From Rhodosporidiobolus odoratus (taxonomy: Eukaryota; Basidiomycota; Microbotryomycetes; Sporidiobolales; Sporidiobolaceae): a DNA stretch of 64,000 nt. The position numbers were made by a program, and so were the translations under genes. How positions within the stretch are numbered: position 1 is the stretch's first letter; each line of letters starts with the position of its first letter. Where the stretch lies: assembly GCA_034387635.1 (NCBI GenBank), contig JAOANU010000012.1:372001-436000 (forward strand), read 5' to 3'. Positions 1 to 9,772 of this stretch are shown piece after piece. The notes under the pieces were generated by a model. The model was not told the origin of the DNA. It was given only the letters and a program-made list of their open reading frames with translations, and did no database searches.

Positions 1-1836
1 TGCTTCCATTGCCTGACACGGTCCTGAACCCACCATCGTCACTAATGTCTATCTTCACCCTGTCACGCTCGCCCCGCCCTCAGGAAACCCCGCCTTGCTC
101 CGACTCGCCTTGGAAGAAAACCCAAACCTCGTCTCGAGCATCGACTCGGTACGTCCCATGCCTGCTCTAACCCAACCTCTCCTGCAGCTCCGCGTACTCA
201 TCCTCGTTCCGCCCCGCTGTTCCTGTAGGACTCCCGCACCCCCCTACAAAACGCCCTCTCCTCCCTCCCCCCGTCAGCAGGCTGCGTCGAAGCCTGCCTT
301 GACGCGTTCAACCAGGTTGAAGGCGGCGAGCTGGGAGGGAAGGTAAGGAAGAAGGTACTTGAGAACGGGGATGGGGTGGGGAATACGGCCGTGCTGCAGG
401 CTGGTGAGTCAGAGTCTTTTTCGTTCCCTCAGCGGGGTAGCTTCATGGGGAGAGCGCTGGCACTGCTAGAGCCTACAGGCGAGATTTGGCTCCAAGGGAC
501 TTGTGGTGCGCCGGAGCGGCGGCAGCGGATTCGGGAGAGGCCGGCCATGCCTTGTCGCCTCGTGCATGCATATTGGGCAATCACCTGCCTCACTGAATTC
601 ACGTGTATGCTGACGCTCCGGCCTCGTTCCCTCCGGTTGAATGCAGCAACCAGCGGCAACCTTGAGATCCTCACACTACTCCTAGGCGCTGGCGCGGACG
701 TGCATGCGGTCAACAACAAGGGTGTCACCGCTTTGTGAGTTCAGCTTTTCCGCCCGTACCGCAGTCGCTCCCGTCCACCTCCTCACGAAGGAGCTTGAGT
801 TGAACTCTTTGTCATTGCTTGACAAACCGCATCGCAACAGACACTACGCTGCATCGAAAGGTCATGTTAACGTACGCTTCTTCTTTCCTTCTGATTTTCG
901 GCGTCGTCTGACAAGCTTTCCTCGTGTTTTTCAGATTGGCCGCCTTCTAATCTCGAAAGGCGCCGACATCAACGCCCGCGACCGAGCCAACCAGTTACCA
1001 TTGTGCGTCAGAACCGTCATCCGTCCGCCTCTTTCCCTAGACGCAGCGGCGTCACGAAAATCAGGCTAAAGCCTGGTGGCGATGTTTGCGCAGACATCGT
1101 GCCGCTACGACCGGCTCGATCCCGTTTGTGCACTTGATTTTGGCGAGCAAGTCCCCGACTAAGCCGGAGAAGCCACGATTGAACTTACAGGTGCGTCTAG
1201 GCTCGGCCTTTCCTCGCTGTGCGCAATCTTGCAAGTAGCGAGCGCAGGCCCAGCTTATAAAAGTCGAATCCGTTGACGCCTTCTTTTTTCAATCCTTCCT
1301 CCACTTTATGTTTTGACGCCAATCTCGCAGGACCGCGCGGGTAACACGCCTCTTCATCTTGCGATCGAGTCGGGACATGCGGAATTGGCGGTGGTGCTTA
1401 TTGAGGGAGGGGCTGATCGTGATCGGGGAGATCAGGACGGGTGCGTTTTACGCTCTTGCATCGCTCGCTCCTAGGAACGTTCTTTCTGCGTGGGCTTGTT
1501 CGAAGCTGGGCGGAAGAGGAAGGTCTGCGTTCGAGAGACGCTGATACGAAGATCCATTGGTTGCTGCCTGCAGTGTCAGGGCGGAGGAGATTGAAGGTGT
1601 TGGCGGACAGGAGGCGAGAAAGGTTCGGGAATACAGTACGTCGTCTTTCCTGCACCTTGCTTCCAGAAACCTTGGACCGCCCTTTCGTCGGCTCTCTGAC
1701 CTGGACGGAATCGTCATGAAACTGGACGCCGGAGCACGCTGACGCCGTTTCCCCCGTACACCTTCGCCACCTTTTCCCTTTTCTTCTGCATCGCCCCGAC
1801 GTAGTTGTTCAGCGATGCGGACCACTTAGCTCATAG
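1..1836 (+). CDS. Ankyrin-repeat 26S proteasome assembly chaperone, gankyrin/Nas6-like (5' end outside window)
   Basis: Homologue of gankyrin (PSMD10; yeast Nas6), which binds the Rpt3 ATPase during assembly of the 19S regulatory particle. Joining exons 84-148, 229-403, 647-734, 841-871, 935-1002, 1094-1190, 1331-1440, 1574-1635 and 1805-1836 gives one continuous frame. It shows successive ankyrin repeats, with pieces such as TSGNLEILTLLLGAGAD, LLISKGADINARD and AGNTPLHLAIESGHAEL, and a closing VREYIVQRCG segment like the C-terminus of the family. All introns are GT-AG. The first visible exon (84) starts in mid-codon, and no ATG fits upstream, so the start codon lies before the window. Exon calls rest on frame continuity and repeat spacing. 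A generic ankyrin protein is possible, but the C-terminal segment favours the Nas6 family. Confidence 0.72.
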
Positions 1837-2535
1837 CCGAGTAGGCAGTGACCGTAGCAAAGATGCGTTGTGAGTCGCGTTTTCTCCGGCGAAGAAGGCG
1901 CTGAGCGTCGCACCGAAGGTCATCGGCGAGCATGGAAACGCAACCCTGCTTTCGAGCTCGCTTTGGACAGCCTTTCGCAGTTACGGATGCTGACTATCCT
2001 TCGTACGTGGTACAGGTTACGCTCTGAATGAACCATTGCTTGTTCATGCCATGTTGCTGTTTCGCTTCTTTGGCTCCGCAGTTTACGTTTTCGGCTCTCT
2101 CGCTCATGTCTGGTTCGTTCCCACGCATGCTCAACGCACCGAGACTGCGCGCACGATGCGAAGCGCCCGCTGCGCGACGCCTGAGTTTGTGGCCGATCTG
2201 TTTTCGCTTCTGGCTGACATTGCAACTGACTTTCCTCGTATGGCGCCTGTGACTGCCTACCCTCAAATCAATGATCCTCGTGCCGTGATAGTACTCTACT
2301 TATAACTGAGCCTTCGCAGTTGCCGACAGTCGACACTTCACTTCGAAGGAATTTTCTAGCACCTTCTCGCACACTGTGGCGGAATCGAGTAAGCGCTGGA
2401 AGCTTACGTGACAAAAGGGCGAGCATGTTCTCGTCGGACTCCGCACACGTAAGTCTCCCATATGTAAGCCACTCTCCTCCTTCTTCACCTTTTCCCTCTC
2501 ACTTTTCTCCACTTCAACAGTCGATCTCCATCACC
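1837..2535. other. Intergenic region upstream of the first BAG gene
   Basis: No gene is supported here. An open frame continues upstream of the chosen ATG at 2536 to about 2320, but it lacks an ATG in a good position and does not resemble the sister gene, whose product starts with the same MFA-P-T pattern. I treat it as promoter and 5' leader. A pyrimidine-rich tract precedes the ATG. Confidence 0.5.
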
Positions 2536-4557
2536 ATGTTCGCCTACCCTACCCAAGCCTACTACCTTCAGCCTACCCTCGACGACTTCTTCTCGTCCTC
2601 ATACGCCACTGAACGCAACTCCTACCCCGTCGACTATATCTCCCTCCTCGCCGCTCGTCAAGAACAAGAAGAACTCGAGCATACCCGTCGACAACAAGCT
2701 GAACTAGCCGCGTATCTTGAGGCCGAGCACCTCCGTCGTCGCCGTCAACTCGCACTTCAGCGTGCCCTCCAAGAGGAACAAGAGCGCCGCCGTCTCGAGT
2801 ACGAAGTTCAGCAAGCCCTCGCTTATCGCGCCGCATTGATCCGCCGCGCTCAGGAGGAAGCGGAGGCTCGTCGACAGCGTCAGCTTGCCCTCTCAACCGC
2901 TGTAGCTCGTCGCGGCGTAGCCGTCGCGGCCGAGGGGGAGAAGCGCCGTCGCGTTCTTCAGTCGCGGCAACGCCAGGCTCTCGAATCGTCCTCCACTGCC
3001 TTCCTGCAACACCTTTTCGGTCTTCCTGACGCCGCAGAGACCGGCCAGCAGGACGGCCTCACTCGCAACGCTGCCGCTGCAGCTTACTCTCCCGCCAAAG
3101 TATCTATTCCTCCCTCGTGCCCCTCTTCCGCCAAGCCCATTTTTCCCGCTTCGGAAGCGCCTGCCGATCCCGCCTGTTTCCTACAACTCCTCTTTGGCCT
3201 CGGGGACTGCGATGAGGCTCAGCCGGATCAGGTCAAGAAGCCCGAGGTTGCCGCCCCCGCTCTGCAACAATCTCTTCCGTCCGTTGTTCATACCATGCCC
3301 CCCGCTCCGCCTTCTGAGGCTTCCTCCGACGCTTCCCCAGACTCCTCCGCTCTCAGCGACGCCGCCTCTGTCCTCCAGCGCCACTTCCGTCGCCATCTCG
3401 CCCGCCGAAACGCTCTTTCCGCCCTCCGCACCCTCTCTTCCGATTTCGAGTCCCGCCAATCCGCCTTCTCCGCCCCATCCACTCTTACCTTTCAGCCTTC
3501 TCATCCGGCCACTCCCGCCGCTGACGGTTCGCGTCCCTCAACCCCTCCCCTCGCATTCGGCAAACCCAACACTCCTTTCCTCGAGTACGAAAACTTCCTC
3601 GTCCAGCTGCTCAGCAAGATCGACGGTGTCCAGTCTGGCGGAGATAGGGTCGTCAAGAAGTCGAGGAAGGAACTGGTGAAGAAGGTTGAGGCGGAACTGG
3701 GGAGGTTGGATGGGATGAAGGAGACGGCTTGGGAGGAGCAGAGTCAGCGTGATGAGGGAGAGAAGGCAAAGGAGGTGACTCCTGAGCTCACCACTGGGGA
3801 AGTCATTGACGCTGAGACAAACGATGGTACGCCTGCTTTTCTCTGCCCTGTGCCCATCAAGCGAAACTGACTTTTCTGTTTTTCTTTCCTCGGCGCAGCT
3901 TCCGAACCTTCCGCCGACATCCACTCGCTTTCACCCTCCTTGTCTACGGCCACTTCGGACAGCCTCCACATCCTTCCTACCGACGCCTCTGCTCCGACTC
4001 TTCCTACCAACTCCTCTGCTCCGACTGCCACAACCCCGCGCGCCCAGTCTGCCACCGACCGGTCGCCTTCGTACCCGCTTGTTCCCTCGCAATCCGCCTT
4101 ACAATCCGGAGACTCTGTGATTTCCACCGCCCTTCCTACTGCCCCCAGCGCGACTACCCTTTCAGCCTTTGCCGCTTTGCCTACCGCCGACCCCTCACCG
4201 CCAAAATCAGCCACTACCGCCGTGAAGCCTCCTCCCCGCCCTTCTTCCCGCGCCTCGACTCTTTCAGCCTCTTCCGACGGGTCAAGCCAAGTCGATACTG
4301 CTGTTCGGGAGGTACTCAAGAGGGCTGCAAAGCTGGGTGACGAGGTCAGGCGGTTGGAAGAGGCCGAGACGGACGCTCTTGATCAAGTCATCGCAGCGAC
4401 TCCGGCCATCAACAACGAGGCAGCAGCCGACAACAATTTCGTTCGCGCGGCTGCGTACCACGGTGATGTGACTGCTGGCGAAAACTCGGCAAAGAAGGAA
4501 GCCGACGAGAGGGAGGATATTAGCGATGCGGCGACGGAGGACTTCGAGGTCGTATAG
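2536..4557 (+). CDS. IQ-motif and BAG-domain protein
   Basis: Two exons: 2536-3826 and 3899-4557, with a 72-base GT-AG intron. After a short N-terminus (MFAYPTQAYYLQPTLDDFF) comes a long Arg/Glu/Gln-rich helical region (about residues 40-170), then low-complexity Pro/Ser linkers. Near residue 280 there is an IQ calmodulin-binding motif (AASVLQRHFRRHLARR). It is followed by a helix and by a segment around residues 350-400 (FLVQLLSKIDGV, then KELVKKVEAELGRLD) that looks like the Hsp70-binding BAG domain. The C-terminal third is Ser/Thr/Pro-rich and ends in a short acidic helix. BAG proteins act as nucleotide-exchange factors for Hsp70. IQ next to BAG is the layout known from plant BAG5-7. The start is chosen because the adjacent paralogue begins with the same motif. 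The BAG assignment is by pattern and is fairly secure; the cellular role is not known. Confidence 0.7.
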
Positions 4558-5253
4558 CTTGTGCAGTCCACCTTGTACTGCTCGTCGATGTATCTGTATT
4601 GAATATATCCTTTCACCCCATAAGTATTACGGGACCTGCAGCTTCGGACCTCGCTCGAAAGCCTGCTTCCTGCTTCAGACTGCTACTTTTGTCCCGTCTA
4701 CTTGCTTCTTGTCGCTTCGAGCTAGCACTCAGGGGGCAGGGTGCTCTTGAGGATCCCCGGCTGACTCGCTGCCTGGAAGCCAAGTATGGAAACTTTCGCT
4801 ACGACCATTCCTCTACGGTCCAACAACCCGGCCGACAAGACAATAGGGAAAGAGCAGCTCATCGGATACCCTGTATGCTCTCGTTTATACCTGGTCGTGT
4901 CGACCCACCTTGCCATTGGCAGGAAAACGCAACAGACAACGGTCAAGAAAAGGGAAGAATGGCGAACCAATCCTCCAGCGCCCACCTACCGCTTCGTTCC
5001 TCGATGTGCGGGAGCACCCGAGCTACGGGTACCTCCATTACGGTCGCCTACGAGCCACGGGCCGTGGCAGCCTCGAGCAGCGGTCGTTGTTGCCTCTGCC
5101 TTGACCTTCTCAACTCAGTTTTCTCGCATCTTCCAGCATGGTCGACGCGGTTCTCGAGTGAGCTCGTGTGTGCTAGACGATCTCTTCGAGCATATCTAGG
5201 CGGTCCTGGCCTGCCCTTCTCGCCTTCCCATACTACCCTCACTCGCCTAAACC
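4558..5253. other. Intergenic region between the tandem BAG genes
   Basis: About 0.7 kb with no supported gene. A long open frame crosses it (4599-5402, +), but it has random-looking composition and runs out of frame into the next gene, so I read it as chance. The stretch just before 5254 is rich in C and T, as in other leaders in this window. Confidence 0.5.
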
Positions 5254-6582
5254 ATGTTTGCCATTCCTACCCACCCTTACTCTTGCCAACCCTTCGCGGG
5301 CGCACAAATGCACCCTACCCTATACGACCTCGACTACGACCTCGTCGCGCCATACTCATACCACCAAAGCCAAGCCGCAATCGAGGAGCAAGCCCGCCGT
5401 GAAGCAATCGCCCGTCGTCACGGCCAGCAAGAGTACGAGGAACAACAAGCCGCGCTGGCCTACCGCGCTGCTTTGCTCCGTCAGCTTGGGCTCGGAGAGG
5501 AGGAGCGTCAGCTGTCGAGGCGCAGAGGCAAGCTCGACTGAGGGAGCGGCTTCGTCAGCAGCAGGAGGAGGAGCGGGTCAGAAGGAAAGGAGTGGAGCGC
5601 ACCCTGGCATCAGGCCCTACCCTTTTCGACATGCTGTTTGGCGCCCCTTCTTCCCATGCTGCACCTTCCCAGCCCACCGATGACCGCCCAACCGCTCTTC
5701 CTGCACCTGCAGGCATTCCCGTCGCCTTCCACCCTTCCTTTACACCCACTTCCGAACCGGCACCAGCTGCAGACCCTCCTTCCCCCCTGCTCCCGATCTT
5801 CGGCTCTTCGGCGACTGGGGCCCACGAGGACGACTGCCGCTCCATCGCTTCCTACTCCGACACTCACTCATCTGCTTCCTCCGTCTCCACCGACGAATCG
5901 TCCCTTTCTCCTTCCAAACGCGCCACCGCGCTGTCGACTTTATCCTCACTCGTCTCCTCACTCGATGCTCGTCGGTCCGCGTTCTCCTCCTTCGACCCTT
6001 CGTCCCTCGTCTTCCAACCTGCGCCGCCTTCATCCTCTTCCATCTCTTCCCGACTGACCGCTCCCGCTCTCGCCTTCACCTCAAGCAACGCTCCCTTCGT
6101 AGCCGACGAAGACTTCCTCGTCTCCCTCCTTTTGGAAGGTCGACGCTGTCGAGTCGCATGGAGATAGAAAGATTAGGATCCGGAGGAAGGAATTGGTTAG
6201 GGAGGTTGAGGCGGAATTGAAGAGATTGGATGAGACACCGAATGAGGGCGTGGGAAACGAGGAGGAGGGCGATGGAGACTGTGGAGACCGGTGCGCTCGG
6301 ATGATCAATACGGAATGTATCGAGGGGGAATGTGCATTGATCTGCAGTCTATCGTGGTCCTGTTGTATTGTCAGTTTTGGGTCAGTCTTCCGAGTTACCT
6401 TCAATTTTGCCAATGTCGTTTTGTCCTATCAATCAGACTGGCCGAGGATTGTGAAAGTAAGAGAAGAAGATCCTCGGGGGCGAAGCAAAAAAGTCATCCA
6501 GTGGCATCTTGCCTCAAGATGCGTCAAAGCCTCGATGGAAACGACATACTATTCCAGCGGCTTCCTGACCGCCGCAAAGTAG
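5254..6582 (+). pseudogene. Frameshifted tandem paralogue of the BAG-domain gene
   Basis: A second, shorter copy of the 2536-4557 gene. It shares the opening (MFAIPTHPYS), the Gln/Arg/Glu helix with an ALAYRAALLRQ segment, the SSLDARRSAFSSFD motif and the BAG-like end (FLVSLL, then KELVREVEAELKRLDE). These parts lie in different frames. The first frame stops at 5539-5541. The matching continuation is in another frame from about 5510 (coiled part) to a stop near 6167. The BAG tail returns to the first frame from about 6140. One missing base near 5505-5520 and one extra base in the TTTTGG run near 6135-6140 would explain this. No intron of usual size fits either break. The IQ motif is absent. 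The last open frame runs 34 bases into the convergent COQ3 gene, so the tail has probably decayed. Sequencing error is the alternative explanation. Confidence 0.6.
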
Positions 6583-7649
6583 TTGACGAGGCTCCCCGCT
6601 CCGCCGTACTGATCCGTCTCCAACAACCTCCACTTGCCAGCAATCGGGTCGTAAGGGCATCCCCGAACCTCAGTCCCCTGCCAGCCCTTCTGGTCGAAGA
6701 AATCGACCAGCTCGGAGGGCTTGATGTACTTGTGGTACGTGTGCGTGCCGGGCGAGACTAGGCGCATGACGTCTTCGGCGAGGGTGATCGTAAGGAGTTT
6801 GGCGAGCGGGGTACGGGAGATGGTAGAGAGTAAGAGGAGACCGCCGGGCTGCGGTGAGTTGTGAAGTCATGTCAACGTCCGATTTTTCGACGCGAATTGC
6901 GCAGGAAGTCGCACCGTGAGCAGTTCGCCCAGACAGTCCAAGAAGCCCCTGGGATCTTCAACGTGCTCGACAACCTCCATAGCGCAGACCACGTCGAACT
7001 GCCGGCGCTCCTTGACTAGGTCTTCCGCGGCGCAATGTCGGTATTCGAGAGTACTTGAGGCGTTTCCTGAGGGGGAAGATGGAGAGAAGCGGGCGGGAAT
7101 GGGCGAATTGAAAACGTGAAGAGAGGGGTCGAGGGCGGCGTGTGTTTGAGCGACGGTAACATTGGAGGCAGAGGCATCGATCGCGAGTGTTGTCGCGCCT
7201 AGCCGGGCGAGCGACTGGTCGTGCAGAACGATTCAGCAAGACGATGAGCAAGGAAGGGAAGAAAAGTGGCGCACCTCAGCAAAGATGCCACCTCCGCAGC
7301 CCACATCGAGTACATCCTTTCCCTCCAGCCACCGTGCTGTCGGCAACTCGCGTTCTTTGAGCAGCTCATCCCGTAGACATTGAATCCTCGCCGGGTTCAT
7401 TCGATGCAACAATCCGAATTCGCCTTTAGGGTTCCACCATTCTGCCGATAGGGAAGAGAAGAAGGCGATCTCGCTGTCGGAGATAGTGTTCGTGCCACTA
7501 GCTGCTGTTGTTAGTGTTTGCGATGATGTCGAGAGAGGGGCGGAGGGGAAGAAGGGAGGGAGGCGTGCGCTGGCGATACGACGGGTTGGGGTAGTTCGAA
7601 GGGGCGGAGATAGTCTTGTCAGAAGTCTTCGAGCTGCATAAGTCATCAT
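6549..7649 (-). CDS. COQ3: Ubiquinone biosynthesis O-methyltransferase Coq3, mitochondrial
   Basis: SAM-dependent methyltransferase that carries out both O-methylation steps of coenzyme Q synthesis on the matrix side of the inner mitochondrial membrane. Three exons on the minus strand (7649-7275, 7214-6915, 6848-6549), separated by 60- and 66-base introns. The N-terminus is rich in Arg, Ser and Thr without acidic residues (RRLLTRLSPPLRTTPTRR), typical of a mitochondrial presequence. The SAM-binding motif I reads DVLDVGCGGGIFAESLARLG, split by intron 1. A later VVCAMEVVEHVEDP segment and the family-specific LVSPGTHTYHKYIKP stretch follow. Length is usual for Coq3. The gene converges on the decayed BAG copy. 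Two ATG codons occur close together at the start (7649 and 7646); I take the first. Confidence 0.92.
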
Positions 7650-7759
7650 CGACAGTAATGGTGAGGAGCGAAGTTCTCATCTCGCTCCTCCTCCCGACGC
7701 GATATCAATATATCAAGGCTGACTCCCAATTCCGCAGTCGTTCTACCCGTTCAGCTAAA

Positions 7760-8077
7760 ATGGACAAGACCATCACTCTCCTCTCATCCGACAACCCGTC
7801 CGTCTCCTTCGCTGTGCCCGCCTACGCCGCGCATTCGACTTTGAAGCCGTTGCATGTGACAATGGATATTGTACTCAGGCGGCGGTATACAGGCATTGGC
7901 AATGTGGCCTACGTCACGCGTTGCAAGACTTTAATCCGAGCCGCCCCTTCCTATACGTGTTCGCAGGTCTCCGATACAGCCCAGACTTCGAGCGTCCGGA
8001 CAATATTGGTATCTGCTCAAATCACCGCGAACGCCTGGATCTTAGCGGTCGTCTGCTGGACGATGAACATCTCATGA
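7760..8077 (+). CDS. Possible small gene, unrecognised
   Basis: An ATG at 7760 in good context opens a 105-codon frame divergent from COQ3; an A/T-rich TATA-like tract lies near 7700-7715. The first 30 residues (MDKTITLLSSDNPSVSFAVP and on) look protein-like and faintly recall the start of a Skp1/BTB fold, but no further family motif follows. A CAG acceptor at about 7966 precedes an alternative frame that stays open to 8096 and contains an LDLSGRLLDDEHL stretch, so the true gene may be spliced. I could not find a donor in the matching phase. Function unknown and existence uncertain. Confidence 0.25.
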   Translation: MDKTITLLSSDNPSVSFAVPAYAAHSTLKPLHVTMDIVLRRRYTGIGNVAYVTRCKTLIRAAPSYTCSQVSDTAQTSSVRTILVSAQITANAWILAVVCWTMNIS

Positions 8078-8288
8078 CACCCTTTCCGAAGTTGTAATTG
8101 CCGACCATGTTCTCATCACCACGTTCGGCAGTGTCGTAAGTCGCGAAAATCACATCGCCAGCAGCTCACGCCAAGCGGTAGGCAGAGTGTATGATCCTCT
8201 TGCACGCGACTCGGTCAGGCAGAGACGCAATGAGGGGGAGCTCCAGGCTGCATGATCTTGCTCGTCCTGAGTACCTCTACTTCCCCAT

Positions 8289-9374
8289 CTACTTCTCGTT
8301 CGGCTGCTTCTTCCCCTGATTGCAAGGTTGAGGGATCGGGCTGAGAGGATCGATGGGCGGGTGGACGACGGTGCCAACTCTCTGGTACTTGGCTGCACGA
8401 AGAGATAGTCAAGGTTAGCTTGCGAGGCTCGATAGCGGACAGGCGAGCAACCTACCGTGGGAGGCGTAGAATTTCTTCCAATTGTCGAGGGTCTACGTCC
8501 GAGTCGTATATGAGAACAGCGTGTATGATAGATGAATAGGCGGAGTGGGAAGGAAAAGATGGAAAGTCAGCATGACCTTCGCAAACGGGATCAGGAGAAG
8601 AAGCGCACGGCCAGGTCTTTCTCGGTGAAGCCGCGCAAGTCATGGGTCAGATGAGTCTGGAAGCACCCAGTAACGTACGCTGTTCAAGTCAAGTCGAGTC
8701 AGTCTTGTCCGAACAGCTCAGTCGAAACGGCTGACGCACCCCTCGCCGCGTCTCTTCCAGCGAAAACATGGTAGGCTCCTCCAGGGCCGTAGCTCCGCAT
8801 GCCGCCGTCTGATACGTCAAAGATATCGCCGTCGATGCCGATGTAGAGAGGCATGGAGGGGTTCGTGCCGTCATGCATAGCGAGTTGTGTTTCGGACAGT
8901 ACGAGCGGTTTGCGAGGGAAGAGAGCAGAGTAGACCTGTGGAAGTGCCGTATAGCATCGGATCGGCTCGGTTAGTCAGGATACCAGCAAAGTGGGGAGGT
9001 ACAGCCGTGCCTCAGAGTAAGCGGAAGAGTCGAGGGGAAGGAAGGAAAAGAAAAGGAAGAAAAGGAAGGGAAAAGGAACGTACGTTTCGCGGGTTGCTCC
9101 ATCTCCCCTCGTACCCAAACAACCAGCTCTGCGTCAACGCTCTGCTCAGGACAGCACTCGTCAACAGAGCCAGCATGGTCCACTTCAATACTGCGCCCGG
9201 AAGCGACGGTTCGCTCTTCTTCACTCGTCTCCTTCCGCCATTCTTGGCTTCGGCTGCTGCTTCCGCCGCTTGTTTCGCCTTATGCCGCTTTTGCACGAGG
9301 AAAGGCTTGTTGGCCTTCTTCATCTCCTTCTCGGAAGTTGAGGAGGGGTCGGTGGGGAAAGTCGCCTCAGCCAT
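8289..9374 (-). CDS. Cytochrome b5-like haem/steroid-binding membrane protein, Dap1/PGRMC-like
   Basis: Five minus-strand exons: 9374-9084, 8935-8740, 8679-8609, 8492-8456 and 8392-8289. The N-terminus is polar and Lys/Ala-rich, followed by one hydrophobic segment (KWTMLALLTSAVLSRALTQ, about residues 65-85) that should anchor it in the ER. The rest is a cytochrome b5-like fold of the MAPR family: PLYIGIDGDIFDVSDG, YGPGGAYHVFAGRDAAR, a Thr-Gly-Cys-Phe segment, then LDNWKKFYASHAKYQRVG. The tyrosines of the GPGGAYHVFAGRDAAR region are those that bind haem iron in the family. In yeast, Dap1 supports Erg11 (CYP51); a CYP51 gene lies at 49263-51683 here. The short polar tail ends in a Lys/Asn-rich stretch. 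Exon joins are inferred from frame and splice sites; the 37-base fourth exon is the least certain. Confidence 0.8.
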
Positions 9375-9772
9375 GTCGGGAGTAGCGGAGTCTGCAAGTC
9401 TCGGGTGTAACAGGCAATATGGGAGCTGCAGGAACGACAGACAACAGCCGCAGGCAGAGGAGCCTCGCTGGGCGGAAAGGAGTGACGAGTTCAGGGGAGG
9501 CAGAGAACAAGCTTAGTAGTCCAATAGCGAGCAACGGTAATTGAATACAGTTGCTCCCCCTCGCCGGATTCTAGACTGAGTTGAGTCTACCAGTTGCTCA
9601 ACGCTCTCTAGTCAAAACGACGGCCCTGTTGCGCTTAGTGCACAAGGCTATCTGCCCTACCTTCACCCACCGCATTCCCGTAGCCCTTCCCGCTACTCTC
9701 CCTCACTTCCGCACTTTCACTTCCTCACCTTCTCGTCTCAAACGCCGCTTCGACCCGCTCCCTACCCTCGAC
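9375..9772. promoter_or_regulatory. Shared divergent promoter with an AUG-less in-frame leader
   Basis: This 398-base gap separates the minus-strand Dap1-like gene from prolyl-tRNA synthetase. From about 9575 the synthetase frame is already open and encodes a basic, Ser/Thr-rich leader with the look of a mitochondrial presequence, but it has no ATG. See the finding on dual targeting. Confidence 0.5.

Noticed and set aside
4599..5402. Open frame of 267 codons between the BAG genes, plus strand
   Set aside because: Composition looks random, it overlaps the start of the next gene in another frame, and it has no motif.
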